64,000 nucleotides of DNA from Candidatus Melainabacteria bacterium (GTDB taxonomy: Bacteria > Cyanobacteriota > Vampirovibrionia > Obscuribacterales > Obscuribacteraceae), in contig JACRFZ010000122.1 of the NCBI GenBank assembly GCA_016212515.1, positions 1-64,000 on the forward strand. The letters run 5' to 3'. Below, piece by piece: positions 7,849 through 16,787 of this stretch. The first letter of the stretch is position 1; every line of letters begins with the position of its first letter. The notes beneath the pieces were generated by a model that did no database searches, was not told the origin of the DNA, and was given only the letters and a program-made list of their open reading frames with translations. Made by a program: the position numbers and the translations under genes.

Positions 7849-9078
7849 TTACTTGCCGCCGGCCAGATCCACAGTCAGAGCGATCACTGCCTTGACCACC
7901 TCCACCATGTAGGGGAGGTTGCAGTTCTTCACCCGGTCGGAGAGCTGGTGATAGTTGGGGTTGAAGCCGTCGTCGGTGAATTCCTCGGAAATGAGCACAG
8001 CCTTGTAGCCGTGGTCGAGGAAGCCGGCGTGGTCGGAACGGTCATCCACCGCATGGTTGTGCGGGTCGACCGGACCGAGCTTGAGGCCGTAGCGAGCGAT
8101 GGCCCGGAAGAAACGCACCGTGATGTCGTGAGAGCCGTTCTTGTCGGCACCGTCGTGGATGTCCACGCGGTTGCCCGGCTTGCCGCAGTAGCCGATCATG
8201 TCGATCTGCACCATGGCCACAACATCGGTCTTGGCGCTTGCCACCATGTCAGAGTAAGCATAGCTTCCCCAGAGACCCTGCTCCTCACCGGAGAAGTGCA
8301 GGATACGCACGGTAAAGGGCAAGCCCAGGTCCTTGATGGCGCGAGCCAATTCCATCACACCGACGGTGCCCGAGGAATCGTCATCGGCGCCGGGAGCCTG
8401 CGCTTCCACACCCCAGGGGCGACCAGCCGTGGAGTCGATGTGCGAACCGACGATGACCACCTTGTCGGGATTGGTCTTGCCGGGAATGACAGCCTCGATG
8501 TTCTCCAACTGCTTGCCGCGCACCTTGTAGGGCACACGACGGGCAGAGATGCCCATGGACTGATACTGCTCCAGCACATAGGCGAGAGCGTGCTGCAGGT
8601 CGCCGTGATGGGTGTTGCGAGTGGCGATCTTGATGGTCTTGCCACCCACGGTCATGGGCAGCTCACCGCTCAAGCGAAGCATGTGCTCGCGAATGCGGTT
8701 TTCGTCCACAGCAGCAAGCAATGCCTGCACCACCGGGTTGGGCGCCGGCAGATTGCTGACATCGATCTTGGGACCGGCCAGGAAGCGAGTGCGACGCACC
8801 TCATCGGGGTCGAACTTGCAGCCCTTGTAGGCAGCCTTGCCCTTGTGAACAGGGCTGAAGTCGCCGACATCGGGGGTAACCAGCGGAGTCTCGCCCGCAG
8901 GCAAGCCGTGGCTGTGGCCGTCGTGCTGATGATCGTGGCTGGACGGAAGCGGTTCACGCCCCGGTTCCTCCTGGGGAGGCAGGCCGCCGCGGCGACGCGG
9001 ATTCCTCAGGGCGGGATACACGATAGCGAAGAGAATTGCGAGAATCGCAAAGACAATGAGATACTCGATGAGAGTCAT
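7849..9078 (-). CDS. Membrane-anchored M28 family zinc aminopeptidase
   Basis: 409 residues; ATG 9078 follows AAGGAG with 7-base spacing. The N-terminus (MTLIEYLIVFAILAILFAI) is a hydrophobic helix strikingly like the first residues of a mature type IV pilin. Next come a Pro/Arg linker and a His-rich patch (HDHQHDGHSHG, residues 48-58). The catalytic domain has the M28 metal motifs in order: GSHIDS, GADDDSSG, SGEEQG, QIDMIG and SDHAGF. It is therefore probably an anchored extracytoplasmic di-zinc aminopeptidase. Base composition looks higher in GC than neighbouring genes, and a complete antisense open frame results from that. A terminator follows. Confidence 0.9.
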   Translation of the reverse strand: MTLIEYLIVFAILAILFAIVYPALRNPRRRGGLPPQEEPGREPLPSSHDHQHDGHSHGLPAGETPLVTPDVGDFSPVHKGKAAYKGCKFDPDEVRRTRFLAGPKIDVSNLPAPNPVVQALLAAVDENRIREHMLRLSGELPMTVGGKTIKIATRNTHHGDLQHALAYVLEQYQSMGISARRVPYKVRGKQLENIEAVIPGKTNPDKVVIVGSHIDSTAGRPWGVEAQAPGADDDSSGTVGVMELARAIKDLGLPFTVRILHFSGEEQGLWGSYAYSDMVASAKTDVVAMVQIDMIGYCGKPGNRVDIHDGADKNGSHDITVRFFRAIARYGLKLGPVDPHNHAVDDRSDHAGFLDHGYKAVLISEEFTDDGFNPNYHQLSDRVKNCNLPYMVEVVKAVIALTVDLAGGK

Positions 9079-9842
9079 AGGTGTCTCCTTAGACAGGCAT
9101 AATGCCTTGGTTTATCGCGTGAGAGAGCAGCGCCACCTGCAAGTAGCTGCGCAAGCCAAGCGCACCACCAGTGATGCGAAACATTGACAGCACAACCACT
9201 GGGGAAGCGAAGCGAAATGCTTGCCGCTCTTCTCAGAAATTACTTCCAACCGCATGCGCACCGTATCTGGTGCACACCGCTCAAAGACTTGCTAGTGGTT
9301 TTTGTCGGGCAAGTAGAAGCTAAGTTGAAAGGTTTCCTTTTAAACGCGGAATGAAAAATACAGGTACACCATAGAAAAGCCCGCCGGCCGGGTGCAATGC
9401 CCTGGCGCAAGCTATCGCGAGGGATACGATTAAGCAAGACTAAGGTAGCATCGGCAGCCACCCTAGCAACTGCCCTCAACCCATACCGGCACAGGCTTTC
9501 AGACTCGGCGCCGAGCGGCTTTTCGAGAAAAAACGCGGTTTTTCACTAATGCCCAAGCATCGCTAGTGTCCGCTTGTGAGACAGCGCTCACAAACATGGT
9601 CAAAACTGGCGCAGCTTGCGCGCCTGCATCTGCTTAACAATTAAGAGCCGACTAACGCGGATCAGTGCCGACGAAATACTCAGAAATTTCACTTCCACCC
9701 CATTTCTTCCAATGTCTCCAGCAGACATATGAGTGTTATGTAACCGGCCAGCCGTTAACAATCTCACAGCCTCACGCCATCTTGAGAACCATAAGAGTTA
9801 GGATAACACCTGATTTTTCCGCCCGAATCTAAGAGGAAGCAA
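9079..9842. other. Intergenic region with inverted repeats; no gene recognised
   Basis: This 764-base gap separates two divergent genes and must hold both promoters, though I could not fix either with confidence. It has a perfect 7-bp inverted repeat at 9574-9593 (TTGTGAG / CTCACAA, 6-base spacer), operator-like in form. At 9527-9544 there is a GAAAAA...TTTTTC palindrome resembling the elements at 46 kb. The small open frames here look like chance. Confidence 0.5.
9574..9593. promoter_or_regulatory. Candidate operator: perfect 7-bp inverted repeat
   Basis: TTGTGAG and CTCACAA are separated by ACAGCG, about 250 bases upstream of the deoxyhypusine-synthase-like gene and 500 bases upstream of the M28 gene. 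The symmetry suits a dimeric repressor or a CRP-like protein, but the distance from the start codons is large and no promoter hexamers are clear. Weak evidence. Confidence 0.25.
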
Positions 9843-10808
9843 ATGGCTATCAAGGAGTTCATCAAGCATCACTACCGTCACTTCAATGCTGCCGTTGTAG
9901 TGGACGCTGCCGAGGCTTACATTAACCACTTGAACAAAGGCGGCAAGATGTTCATGACCCTGGCCGGCGCCATGAGCACCGCCGAGCTTGGTCTGTCTCT
10001 GGCTGAGATGATTCGCCAGGACAAAGTGCACGCCATTTGCTGCACCGGCGCCAACCTGGAAGAAGACATCTTCAACCTGGTAGCCCACAATCATTATGAA
10101 AGAGTGCCCCACTACAGGCAGTTGAGCCCGGCGGAAGAACAGGAATTGCACAGTCGCGGAATGAACCGCGTTACCGATACCTGCATCCCGGAAGACGAAG
10201 CGATTCGCCGTATTGAAAATGAAGTGCTGGAACTCTGGCAGGAAGCCGATAAGACGGGCAAACGCTACTTCCCTTACGAGTTTATGTACCAACTGATTCG
10301 CTCCGGCAAAATCAAGCACCACTACCAGATTGACCCGAAAGATTCCTGGATGCTCGCCGCTTGCGAGAAAAACATCCCAATTTTCTCACCCGGTTGGGAA
10401 GATTCAACCCTGGGCAATATCTTCGTCTCCCACGTGGTGCGCAAAGACATCTCCAGCTACCAGGTAGTCAAATCCGGTCTTGAACAGATGGGCTTCTTGA
10501 TCGACTGGTACAAAGAAAATAGCAAAGATGAATCCATCGGCTTCTTCCAGATTGCCGGGGGCATCGCCGGCGACTTCCCGATTTGCGTGGTGCCGCTCAT
10601 TCAGCAAGACTTGCAGGAAGACTGCAAACTCTGGGGCTATTTCTGCCAGATCTCCGACAGCACCACATCATATGGCTCCTACAGCGGTGCGGTTCCCAAC
10701 GAGAAAATCACCTGGGGCAAATTGAGCGAAGAAACACCGCGCTTCGTTATTGAAAGTGACGCCTCCATCGTGGCTCCGCTCATTTTCGCCTACGTGCTGG
10801 GCCAGTAA
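9843..10808 (+). CDS. Deoxyhypusine synthase family protein
   Basis: 321 residues; ATG 9843 follows AAGAGGAAG closely. The protein matches the deoxyhypusine synthase fold along its length: GGKMFMTLAGAMSTAELG near the N-terminus, CTGANLEED, and the C-terminal active-site stretch with WGK (K293, equivalent to the lysine that carries the aminobutyl intermediate), followed by ESDASIVAPLIFAYV. Eukaryotic and archaeal enzymes modify eIF5A, which bacteria lack; bacterial relatives are thought to make polyamines such as homospermidine or to act on agmatine. NAD-dependent and cytosolic. It is a single gene with its own terminator. Family certain, reaction inferred. Confidence 0.9.
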   Translation: MAIKEFIKHHYRHFNAAVVVDAAEAYINHLNKGGKMFMTLAGAMSTAELGLSLAEMIRQDKVHAICCTGANLEEDIFNLVAHNHYERVPHYRQLSPAEEQELHSRGMNRVTDTCIPEDEAIRRIENEVLELWQEADKTGKRYFPYEFMYQLIRSGKIKHHYQIDPKDSWMLAACEKNIPIFSPGWEDSTLGNIFVSHVVRKDISSYQVVKSGLEQMGFLIDWYKENSKDESIGFFQIAGGIAGDFPICVVPLIQQDLQEDCKLWGYFCQISDSTTSYGSYSGAVPNEKITWGKLSEETPRFVIESDASIVAPLIFAYVLGQ

Positions 10809-10846
10809 CCGCTGCAATAAGTCTGAAACAATGCTCATCTAGATTG

Positions 10847-10871
10847 AACTGGTACACGCATTACCAGTTTT
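10847..10871 (+). terminator. Terminator after the deoxyhypusine-synthase-like gene
   Basis: A perfect 8-bp stem (AACTGGTA / TACCAGTT, 10847-10854 and 10862-10869) with a 7-base loop is followed by TT, about 40 bases past the stop codon. The T run is short, so termination may be partial. It separates this gene from the next. Confidence 0.55.
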
Positions 10872-10888
10872 AATCGGGGCATACCGCC

Positions 10889-13330
10889 ATGGCTTACGGA
10901 CCAAACCGTGACTTTGGCTCGCTTCAATACGAGCCAAGAAGCATTACTTCACCAGAGGTGAAGCAAGAGGAACAAGAGAAGGTTCCTCATCAACCTTATG
11001 TCAATGAGATTTTGCCGCAGAACAATAATCTTTTTCAGCAGGCGCAAGAAAAGAACCTTACTAAGTTCGACAACGGCTTCCAGTTGGTAGGTGACTTTAA
11101 GCCTGGTCAGGACGGCACCACTGAGGCGCACAAGAAGACCCTGCCCACCGGCGAGTCGGTTCTGGAGGTGAAGACAAAGCCTGACCAGAGCACGCTTTCA
11201 GACGGCAAGAAAGCGCCGGAAAGAGCCGATGTACTCATCGAACTGCCGGGGCAAAGCCTTAAGTTCGACAAGGAAGGGCGCATAGAATCTATCACTTATC
11301 CCAAAGGCGACAGCAGAAGCGTCACCTATGAGACAGGTTCGGACAAGATTAAGTCTATGACCTATTTTGAAAAGGAAACAGGCAAGACCCACGAATATAC
11401 ACGTATCGGCGATAAGGAAAGCTGGTCATATAAAGGCAAAGACGCCGAAGGCAAGGAGAGCCGGGGCAAATGGAACGGCTCTATTGAGTATGCAAAAGAC
11501 GGCACCTTCTCAGTAAAAGACGGTCAGGGCAATGGACGAAAAGTGGATGACTTCTGGGTAAAGGTGCCCACCGACGGTCAGACATACCGGGAAAAGACAA
11601 ATGCCGACGGCTCCGTCTCAAGGCGCCTGAGCGGTGAAAAGGGTCCCACCCTGGAATTGAATCCGGCCGGCGAAATCAGCAAGATTCAGTCAGCCGGCGG
11701 TGAATACCGCAGCTTCGCAAGAGAGAACGGACAGGTCACGGGCTTCACGGACCATGGGGCAGACGGCTCCATCAAGCAACAGGTGAAGGACCTCAAGAAC
11801 GCTCAGTTAAAGCCGGACGGCTCTCTGGAATACACTACCGCTGACGGCGGCAGCGCCGTAGAGAGAGCAGACTTCTCTCGTGTCAGCAAGGACGCCCAGG
11901 GTAAACTAACGGGCGTGACCATGGCAAACGGCTCCAGCCGCCAGTTTACCTACGACGCTGAGAGCGGACAATTAGCCAAGATCAGTGACATCGCCAAAGT
12001 AGGTACGAAGGAAAGGCAGACCGATTGGACCGCCAGACGCAACTCCCCGCCACCGGACGGAGATGGTCAGCTTACCGGCACATTTGAGAGAGTGAACGAA
12101 AAAACCGGCAAGGTAGTGCAAACACGCTCAGATGTGAGCCTCAAGGAAAATGGTGATTACAGCTTCAAAGACGCGAAGGACCGCCCCGGTGAAAGCAAAG
12201 TCTCCGACAGACTGCCGAGTACAGGCGACGGTCTGGGCTCGGCGTCGGTGCTGGAAGCGCGCGACAATTTCCTGGAAGTTATGGGAAGGTCCACAAAAGA
12301 TAGCGAACGCCTGGAAAGGCTCGAACAGATGATGACAGGATTTGAAAAACGCCTCGCCGATCAAGTGGAGTTGCGCGTGGCTGCCGGTCAAAGTGAAGAA
12401 CAAGCCAGGGAGATTATAGAGAAGAAGATAACCAACACCTATGACCACTTGAGCCGTATGGTGGAACCGGAAGACGGGCAGTTGAAGGGCGCCATAGACA
12501 ACAAAGAGACTCGTTTCGTGCTGGCAGAGACCTTTATGTTTCATGCCTGGGAGCCGGAAACAGTCAATCAGCAGGGCTGGGGCTCTTGCTGGTTGCAGTC
12601 GGGCTACATTCCCTGCGGACTCGGTAAGAACCCGGACGACATGGCCAAGGTGCTCGCCGATGTCAGCCTCACCGGCAAATACACAGACAGGAAGGGCAAC
12701 AGCTACGAGTACAGCCAGGGTCAACTGGGCATCCACGACCGCCGCGACGGCGCCGGCTGGAGCATTGTCAAAGCCCTGGAAGACGGCTCCCAGCCCAGTC
12801 CCGTAGCCCACCGCTTCGACCGCACTCTGGCCGTCATGGATAGAGGGGCCGGCTACCGCGGCGCCGGCAATGCAGACCGCATCCGCACCGGCGGCGGCGG
12901 ACAAAGAGAAATTATGCGCCGCGTCACAGGGGACGAGATGGCTTACATAGACAGTATGCCGAGAAATCGCGAACAACGGCTCAAACTCTTGGAAGCAGTA
13001 GGAGCACAGCGGGATGGTGGGCGCAATCACGTGGCCACGCTGGCCCTGAGGAAGGTAGGAGAGAACTGGGCAATCGTCAGAGGCGATCAGTACGACGGAC
13101 GTGACCGGGTAGTTTCGGTAATCAGAGACTTGAAACAATGGCTCAACAACGGCGACCACGCTCCCATCGAACGTAGTTTCGCACCGAGTTGGAACAAAGA
13201 GTTCAAAATTGCCGACGCCGTAAAACCCAGTCAATTCAGACAAGAGCGAGACCGACTGATCGCCGACAATCACGACGACTACCGCCCATCCAGGCCGGTT
13301 CTGGCATTCTTCCGCCGCCGCCGTCACTAA
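10889..13330 (+). CDS. Large repeat protein with C-terminal papain/calpain-like cysteine protease domain
   Basis: 813 residues without signal peptide or membrane segment. Residues 1-60 are Gln/Asn/Glu-rich and probably disordered. Residues about 70-420 contain imperfect beta repeats in the style of RHS/YD repeats (GRIESITYPKGD, GQLAKISD, GKLTGVTMANGSSRQFTYD). From about 555 comes a domain with NQQGWGSCW (nucleophile candidate C567, Q562 as oxyanion residue) and GGRNHVATLAL (H714), the Gln-Cys-His order of papain and calpain families. The Asn/Asp third residue is unclear; WAIVRGDQYDGRD is a candidate region. Likely an effector-type or surface protease; how it would be secreted is unknown. Confidence 0.6.
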   Translation: MAYGPNRDFGSLQYEPRSITSPEVKQEEQEKVPHQPYVNEILPQNNNLFQQAQEKNLTKFDNGFQLVGDFKPGQDGTTEAHKKTLPTGESVLEVKTKPDQSTLSDGKKAPERADVLIELPGQSLKFDKEGRIESITYPKGDSRSVTYETGSDKIKSMTYFEKETGKTHEYTRIGDKESWSYKGKDAEGKESRGKWNGSIEYAKDGTFSVKDGQGNGRKVDDFWVKVPTDGQTYREKTNADGSVSRRLSGEKGPTLELNPAGEISKIQSAGGEYRSFARENGQVTGFTDHGADGSIKQQVKDLKNAQLKPDGSLEYTTADGGSAVERADFSRVSKDAQGKLTGVTMANGSSRQFTYDAESGQLAKISDIAKVGTKERQTDWTARRNSPPPDGDGQLTGTFERVNEKTGKVVQTRSDVSLKENGDYSFKDAKDRPGESKVSDRLPSTGDGLGSASVLEARDNFLEVMGRSTKDSERLERLEQMMTGFEKRLADQVELRVAAGQSEEQAREIIEKKITNTYDHLSRMVEPEDGQLKGAIDNKETRFVLAETFMFHAWEPETVNQQGWGSCWLQSGYIPCGLGKNPDDMAKVLADVSLTGKYTDRKGNSYEYSQGQLGIHDRRDGAGWSIVKALEDGSQPSPVAHRFDRTLAVMDRGAGYRGAGNADRIRTGGGGQREIMRRVTGDEMAYIDSMPRNREQRLKLLEAVGAQRDGGRNHVATLALRKVGENWAIVRGDQYDGRDRVVSVIRDLKQWLNNGDHAPIERSFAPSWNKEFKIADAVKPSQFRQERDRLIADNHDDYRPSRPVLAFFRRRRH

Positions 13331-13449
13331 GGCATAGCGAAATGACCGCTAAGACAGCTCATGGCGAAGCCAGGCAGCCGCTGAGCGACTGAAGCCGCAC
13401 CGGGCAGTGTGCAGCTGCTATGGGTAGAAAGCGGAGGCGGCGTCAGCGC

Positions 13450-14475
13450 CTAGAGCTCCAGCTCTTGAATGCCCTGATCGTCCACCTGCAGGTCGAGCAG
13501 ATGACCCTGCTTGCCCTCGGCTTTGATCCACTGATTGATGCGCTCGGCCACCACGTCTTTGCTGCGCTTGTGCACGATGGTTACCACCGATGAACCGGCG
13601 CCGGAGAGCACGCAGCCCAGAATCGGCTCATGCAAGAGTTCCCGACGCAAGCGCGAGAGTTCCGGCACAATCTTGGCCCGGAATGGCTCATGCAGCCTGT
13701 CGTCAAAAGCCTCACGCACGGCCGACTCATCTGAACGAGCCACGGCTGCCACAAGTTGAGCAACTTTGTGCACGTTATACATGGCGTCTTCGAAGTGCAC
13801 TTGCTTGGGCAGTACAGCCCTGGCGGCATGGGTATTCAACGTGTAGTTCGGAGTAAATACAAGCAGGCGCCAATCGGCAGGCCAGACCAGGCGCTGCGTC
13901 ACTATACGCTTACCGCTTGCGGCCGGACAGCAAACCACCATACCCCCGAGAAGGCAGGCCGCCAGATTCTCCGGATGTCCCTCCAGTTCACAGGCTTCCG
14001 CCAGCAGAGAAGGCGCGGTTGGAATGCGGTCTTTGAGCACATTGGCCGCCCAGAGAGCCCCGACAATGGCTGTAGAGCTGGAGCCAAGTCCCACTCCCAG
14101 AGGAATCTCCGAATCCACCATAATGCGCACGCGGTCCAGGAGATGATGGTCCCTCTGCCACAGCTTGGAAAGTATGGTGTATGTCAAGTTACCCTGATCT
14201 TGAGCAAGGCTGCTCTTGGCAATATCGCCGCGAAATGTAATGAGGGGCACGCTCGGGTCATTCTCCTCCAGGAGGAAGAAGGACATGCGGCTATAAATAT
14301 TGAGGGCCAAACCCAGGCAATCCAGACCTGGTCCCAAATTACTGGTGCTGCCAGGCAATTTGAGTGTAATCTTGCGGCCCTGTTTAATCAGTTCGTCGAT
14401 GTTCTGCAATGGTAAAGAAGTCTTATCTTGCTGCCCCTTGATAGGGCAAGAGGGTAATACTTTGAGACTCCGCAT
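13450..14475 (-). CDS. thrB: Homoserine kinase
   Basis: A GHMP kinase of the threonine pathway that phosphorylates L-homoserine with ATP in the cytosol. Shown by LPGSTSNLGPGLDCLGLALN near the N-terminus, the ATP-binding motif PLGVGLGSSSTAIVGAL, LEGHPENLAACLLGG, and the C-terminal LSGAGSSVV. I place the start at ATG 14475; an in-frame ATG at 14532 would overlap the divergent epimerase start at 14524 and has no ribosome site. The conserved domain begins about 35 residues after the 14475 start, so an even later start is possible. It is divergent from the epimerase gene. No other threonine genes are in the window. Confidence 0.9.
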   Translation of the reverse strand: MRSLKVLPSCPIKGQQDKTSLPLQNIDELIKQGRKITLKLPGSTSNLGPGLDCLGLALNIYSRMSFFLLEENDPSVPLITFRGDIAKSSLAQDQGNLTYTILSKLWQRDHHLLDRVRIMVDSEIPLGVGLGSSSTAIVGALWAANVLKDRIPTAPSLLAEACELEGHPENLAACLLGGMVVCCPAASGKRIVTQRLVWPADWRLLVFTPNYTLNTHAARAVLPKQVHFEDAMYNVHKVAQLVAAVARSDESAVREAFDDRLHEPFRAKIVPELSRLRRELLHEPILGCVLSGAGSSVVTIVHKRSKDVVAERINQWIKAEGKQGHLLDLQVDDQGIQELEL

Positions 14476-14523
14476 GAGGATATTAGCTATACTTGCCTCC
14501 GTTTTGGTACCAATAAGAGACTG

Positions 14524-15555
14524 ATGAGACATTTAGTTACCGGCGGCTCCGGCTTCCTTGGCAATCTGATTGCCCAACACCTGGTAGATAGAGGCGAGGA
14601 TGTGCGCATACTCGATATCTGGGAAGATCCGGAGCGACCTAAGTCCGCCGAATTCATCCTCTGCGATGTGCTCGACCGCGAGACCGTGGCTAGAGCCGTA
14701 AAGGGCATCAATGTTGTGCACCATACCGCCGCCCTTGTGCCCATCACGAAAGCCGGGGACATGTTCCGCAAGGTGAATGTGGAAGGAACCGGCATAGTAG
14801 CCGAAGAAGCGGCCCGGGCCGGCGTCGAAAGCTTCATCTATATGAGTTCCAGCGCCATTTACGGCATCACGAAATCTCCCGTTGATGCCGGAGTCAAACC
14901 CTGCCCGGCGGAAGAGTACGGTCAAAGCAAGCTGGACGGTGAGCTGAAAGCCAAGAAAATTTCAGAAGAGACCGGCATGCCGCTCATTTCCATTCGCCCC
15001 CGTACCATAATCGACAAAGGGCGCCTGGGTATTTTTCAGGTGCTCTTCGACTGGATCAAAAACGACGTCAATGTCTACACCATTGGTGACGGCAATAACC
15101 GCATTCAGTTCTTGCATGCCCAGGACCTGATCAACTGCTACTTACTGCTCAATGATCTCAAACGCCCCGGTATGTACAACCTGGGCACAGACCGCTATGC
15201 CAGCTTGAATGAAAACCTGGGCAATTTGATCAAGCACGCCGGTTCGAAGTCAAAGGTCAGACACCTGCCCAAAGAACTGGCCAAGACCTCGCTACTCTTC
15301 CTGGACAAACTGAAATTGAGCCCCCTGGCTCCCTGGCACTACTTGAGCTATGGCGAAGATTTCTTTTTCGACGTCACGAAACTGAAGGAACTTGGCTGGC
15401 AGCCTAAATACTCCAACGATGAGATGCTTTCCGAGAGCTATGACAGCTTCACATCAAATTACCAGGCATCAATGAAAGGCAAAGCCGGCTCAGCCCACCG
15501 CAAACCCTTGCAAGAAAAAGTGCTGGCCTTGCTCAAACTTGTATCTCGTTTCTAA
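14524..15555 (+). CDS. NAD-dependent epimerase/dehydratase (extended SDR)
   Basis: 343 residues. The N-terminal Rossmann motif GGSGFLGNLIAQHL (TGxxGxxG type) and the aspartate after strand 2 (ILDIWED) indicate NAD(H). The catalytic region has MSSSAIYG and YGQSK (the Tyr-x-x-x-Lys pair). GTGIVAEEAARAGV and the general layout recall the 3-beta-hydroxysteroid dehydrogenase/sugar epimerase group. Cytosolic. It starts divergently from thrB, with the start codons about 48 bases apart. The substrate, a nucleotide sugar or an isoprenoid alcohol, is not determined. A second protein of this class lies at 36486-37562. Confidence 0.85.
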   Translation: MRHLVTGGSGFLGNLIAQHLVDRGEDVRILDIWEDPERPKSAEFILCDVLDRETVARAVKGINVVHHTAALVPITKAGDMFRKVNVEGTGIVAEEAARAGVESFIYMSSSAIYGITKSPVDAGVKPCPAEEYGQSKLDGELKAKKISEETGMPLISIRPRTIIDKGRLGIFQVLFDWIKNDVNVYTIGDGNNRIQFLHAQDLINCYLLLNDLKRPGMYNLGTDRYASLNENLGNLIKHAGSKSKVRHLPKELAKTSLLFLDKLKLSPLAPWHYLSYGEDFFFDVTKLKELGWQPKYSNDEMLSESYDSFTSNYQASMKGKAGSAHRKPLQEKVLALLKLVSRF

Positions 15556-15787
15556 CCTGAGCACCTCCGTTCTCCAGGCAACAATCCTCAGACTTAATCG
15601 TGCAAGAGAAACAACTTTGGTAGACAACCGGGCAAGTGCCGACAAGCACGCGCAGTGCTGCGGCAAAGCAAGTTCAGAGCGACTTGCTCCAGCCAATCCG
15701 ACCAAAACTCATGTCAACCTGATGTCAACTTGAGCGTCTAATTTCTTGTCAATGGTGCAATTCCCACCCCAGACGAAGGATTCTGCA

Positions 15788-16786
15788 ATGAGCCAAGACG
15801 AGACCAGAAGCCAGTTAGATCGCTCCCTACCAGAAAGCGCAAGAGAAGCAGAAGAGAGGCGCACAAACACGGCCAATCAAGCCGGTTTGCGGATGCTGAG
15901 CGAAGTGCAGGAAATCAGACAGAGCCTGATGCCCTCTCCAAATCGCACCGAAGCTCAAGCCCAAGCTGAGAGACCGGCCACGGCCTTAAGCGGAGAGGCT
16001 TGCCGCAACCAACCTCAACCAGGTGAGATACCAGTCCTAGAGCCGGGCCGAAGAACCGCCGGATGCAACTTTGCCGCACCGAACAACAGCCGGGAACAGG
16101 TAGGAAGTTTGCCCGAGTTCAACACTCACCGCATTTACCAACAGGCTCAGAGAGAAAATGTCCATCTGCATGTGGGATTGGGGCGAGCAGCAGCAAGCGG
16201 CAGCGGCGTAGTGGTGGGAAGAAGCGAGAGTCAATGTTTCGTTGCCACGGCAAATCACGTGGTCAGCCCAAACACTAATGAACAAGTCACCTCAAGAAGT
16301 GCGCAGTTTGCAAACGGGAGCCGCTATGCAGCGCAGATAGAACTGCGCGATCGAAGCCGCGACCTGGCCATTGTGTCGGTTAATACCGGTGCCGATACTG
16401 CACAGGTATGCCATCCCGCAAGAATTTCCGAGGGAGTTTCCCCCACAAGGGGTGCTGCCGCCGTAGCTACAGGCTTTCCGGAAGAAACCAGCACTTTGCA
16501 CGCCTCTCCCGGTCGGGTGAGGGGTCTTCCCACTGCCCGGCAGCTCTGGGGTAGGAATATTGAACCAGGTGAAAATCCTACCCGCCCCATCTTGGACCTG
16601 GCAATGCAAGTCAGACCAGGCAACTCCGGTGGTCCAGTCTACAACGAGAGAGGCGAAGTACAGGGTCTAATGTATGCAATTCCGGGTGGAAACGGCAGGG
16701 CAGCCCGAACACGAGCCTTTGCCACACCCCTAAACGAAACAATGGTGCAAGGTTATATGGACCGCATCGGCGCACCACGCTGGTAG
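15788..16786 (+). CDS. Trypsin-like (HtrA/S1C-type) serine protease without signal peptide
   Basis: 332 residues from ATG 15788, chosen because GAAGGA lies 7 bases upstream; an in-frame TTG at 15746 has no such site. Residues 1-110 are Gln/Glu/Arg-rich and probably disordered. The protease domain has the full triad: H157 in ATANHVVS, D192 in RDLAIV, and S280 in GNSGGPV. There is no PDZ domain and no signal peptide or membrane helix, unlike normal HtrA/DegP proteins. It may act in the cytosol or leave the cell by another route. It is convergent with the kinase gene, the two ending 2 bases apart. Confidence 0.8.
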   Translation: MSQDETRSQLDRSLPESAREAEERRTNTANQAGLRMLSEVQEIRQSLMPSPNRTEAQAQAERPATALSGEACRNQPQPGEIPVLEPGRRTAGCNFAAPNNSREQVGSLPEFNTHRIYQQAQRENVHLHVGLGRAAASGSGVVVGRSESQCFVATANHVVSPNTNEQVTSRSAQFANGSRYAAQIELRDRSRDLAIVSVNTGADTAQVCHPARISEGVSPTRGAAAVATGFPEETSTLHASPGRVRGLPTARQLWGRNIEPGENPTRPILDLAMQVRPGNSGGPVYNERGEVQGLMYAIPGGNGRAARTRAFATPLNETMVQGYMDRIGAPRW

Positions 16787-16787
16787 A

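Noticed and set aside
7948..9102. 384-codon open frame on the plus strand opposite the M28 peptidase gene
   Set aside because: It mirrors a GC-rich gene with intact M28 motifs on the other strand; the translation is Val/His/Ala-rich without any motif, as expected for an antisense shadow.
12128..13327. 399-codon minus-strand frame opposite the protease-domain end of the repeat protein
   Set aside because: The plus strand encodes the Cys-His protease motifs; the antisense frame has no ribosome site or recognisable domain.
13756..14415. 219-codon plus-strand frame within thrB
   Set aside because: thrB on the minus strand has clear GHMP kinase motifs over this stretch; the plus frame shows none.
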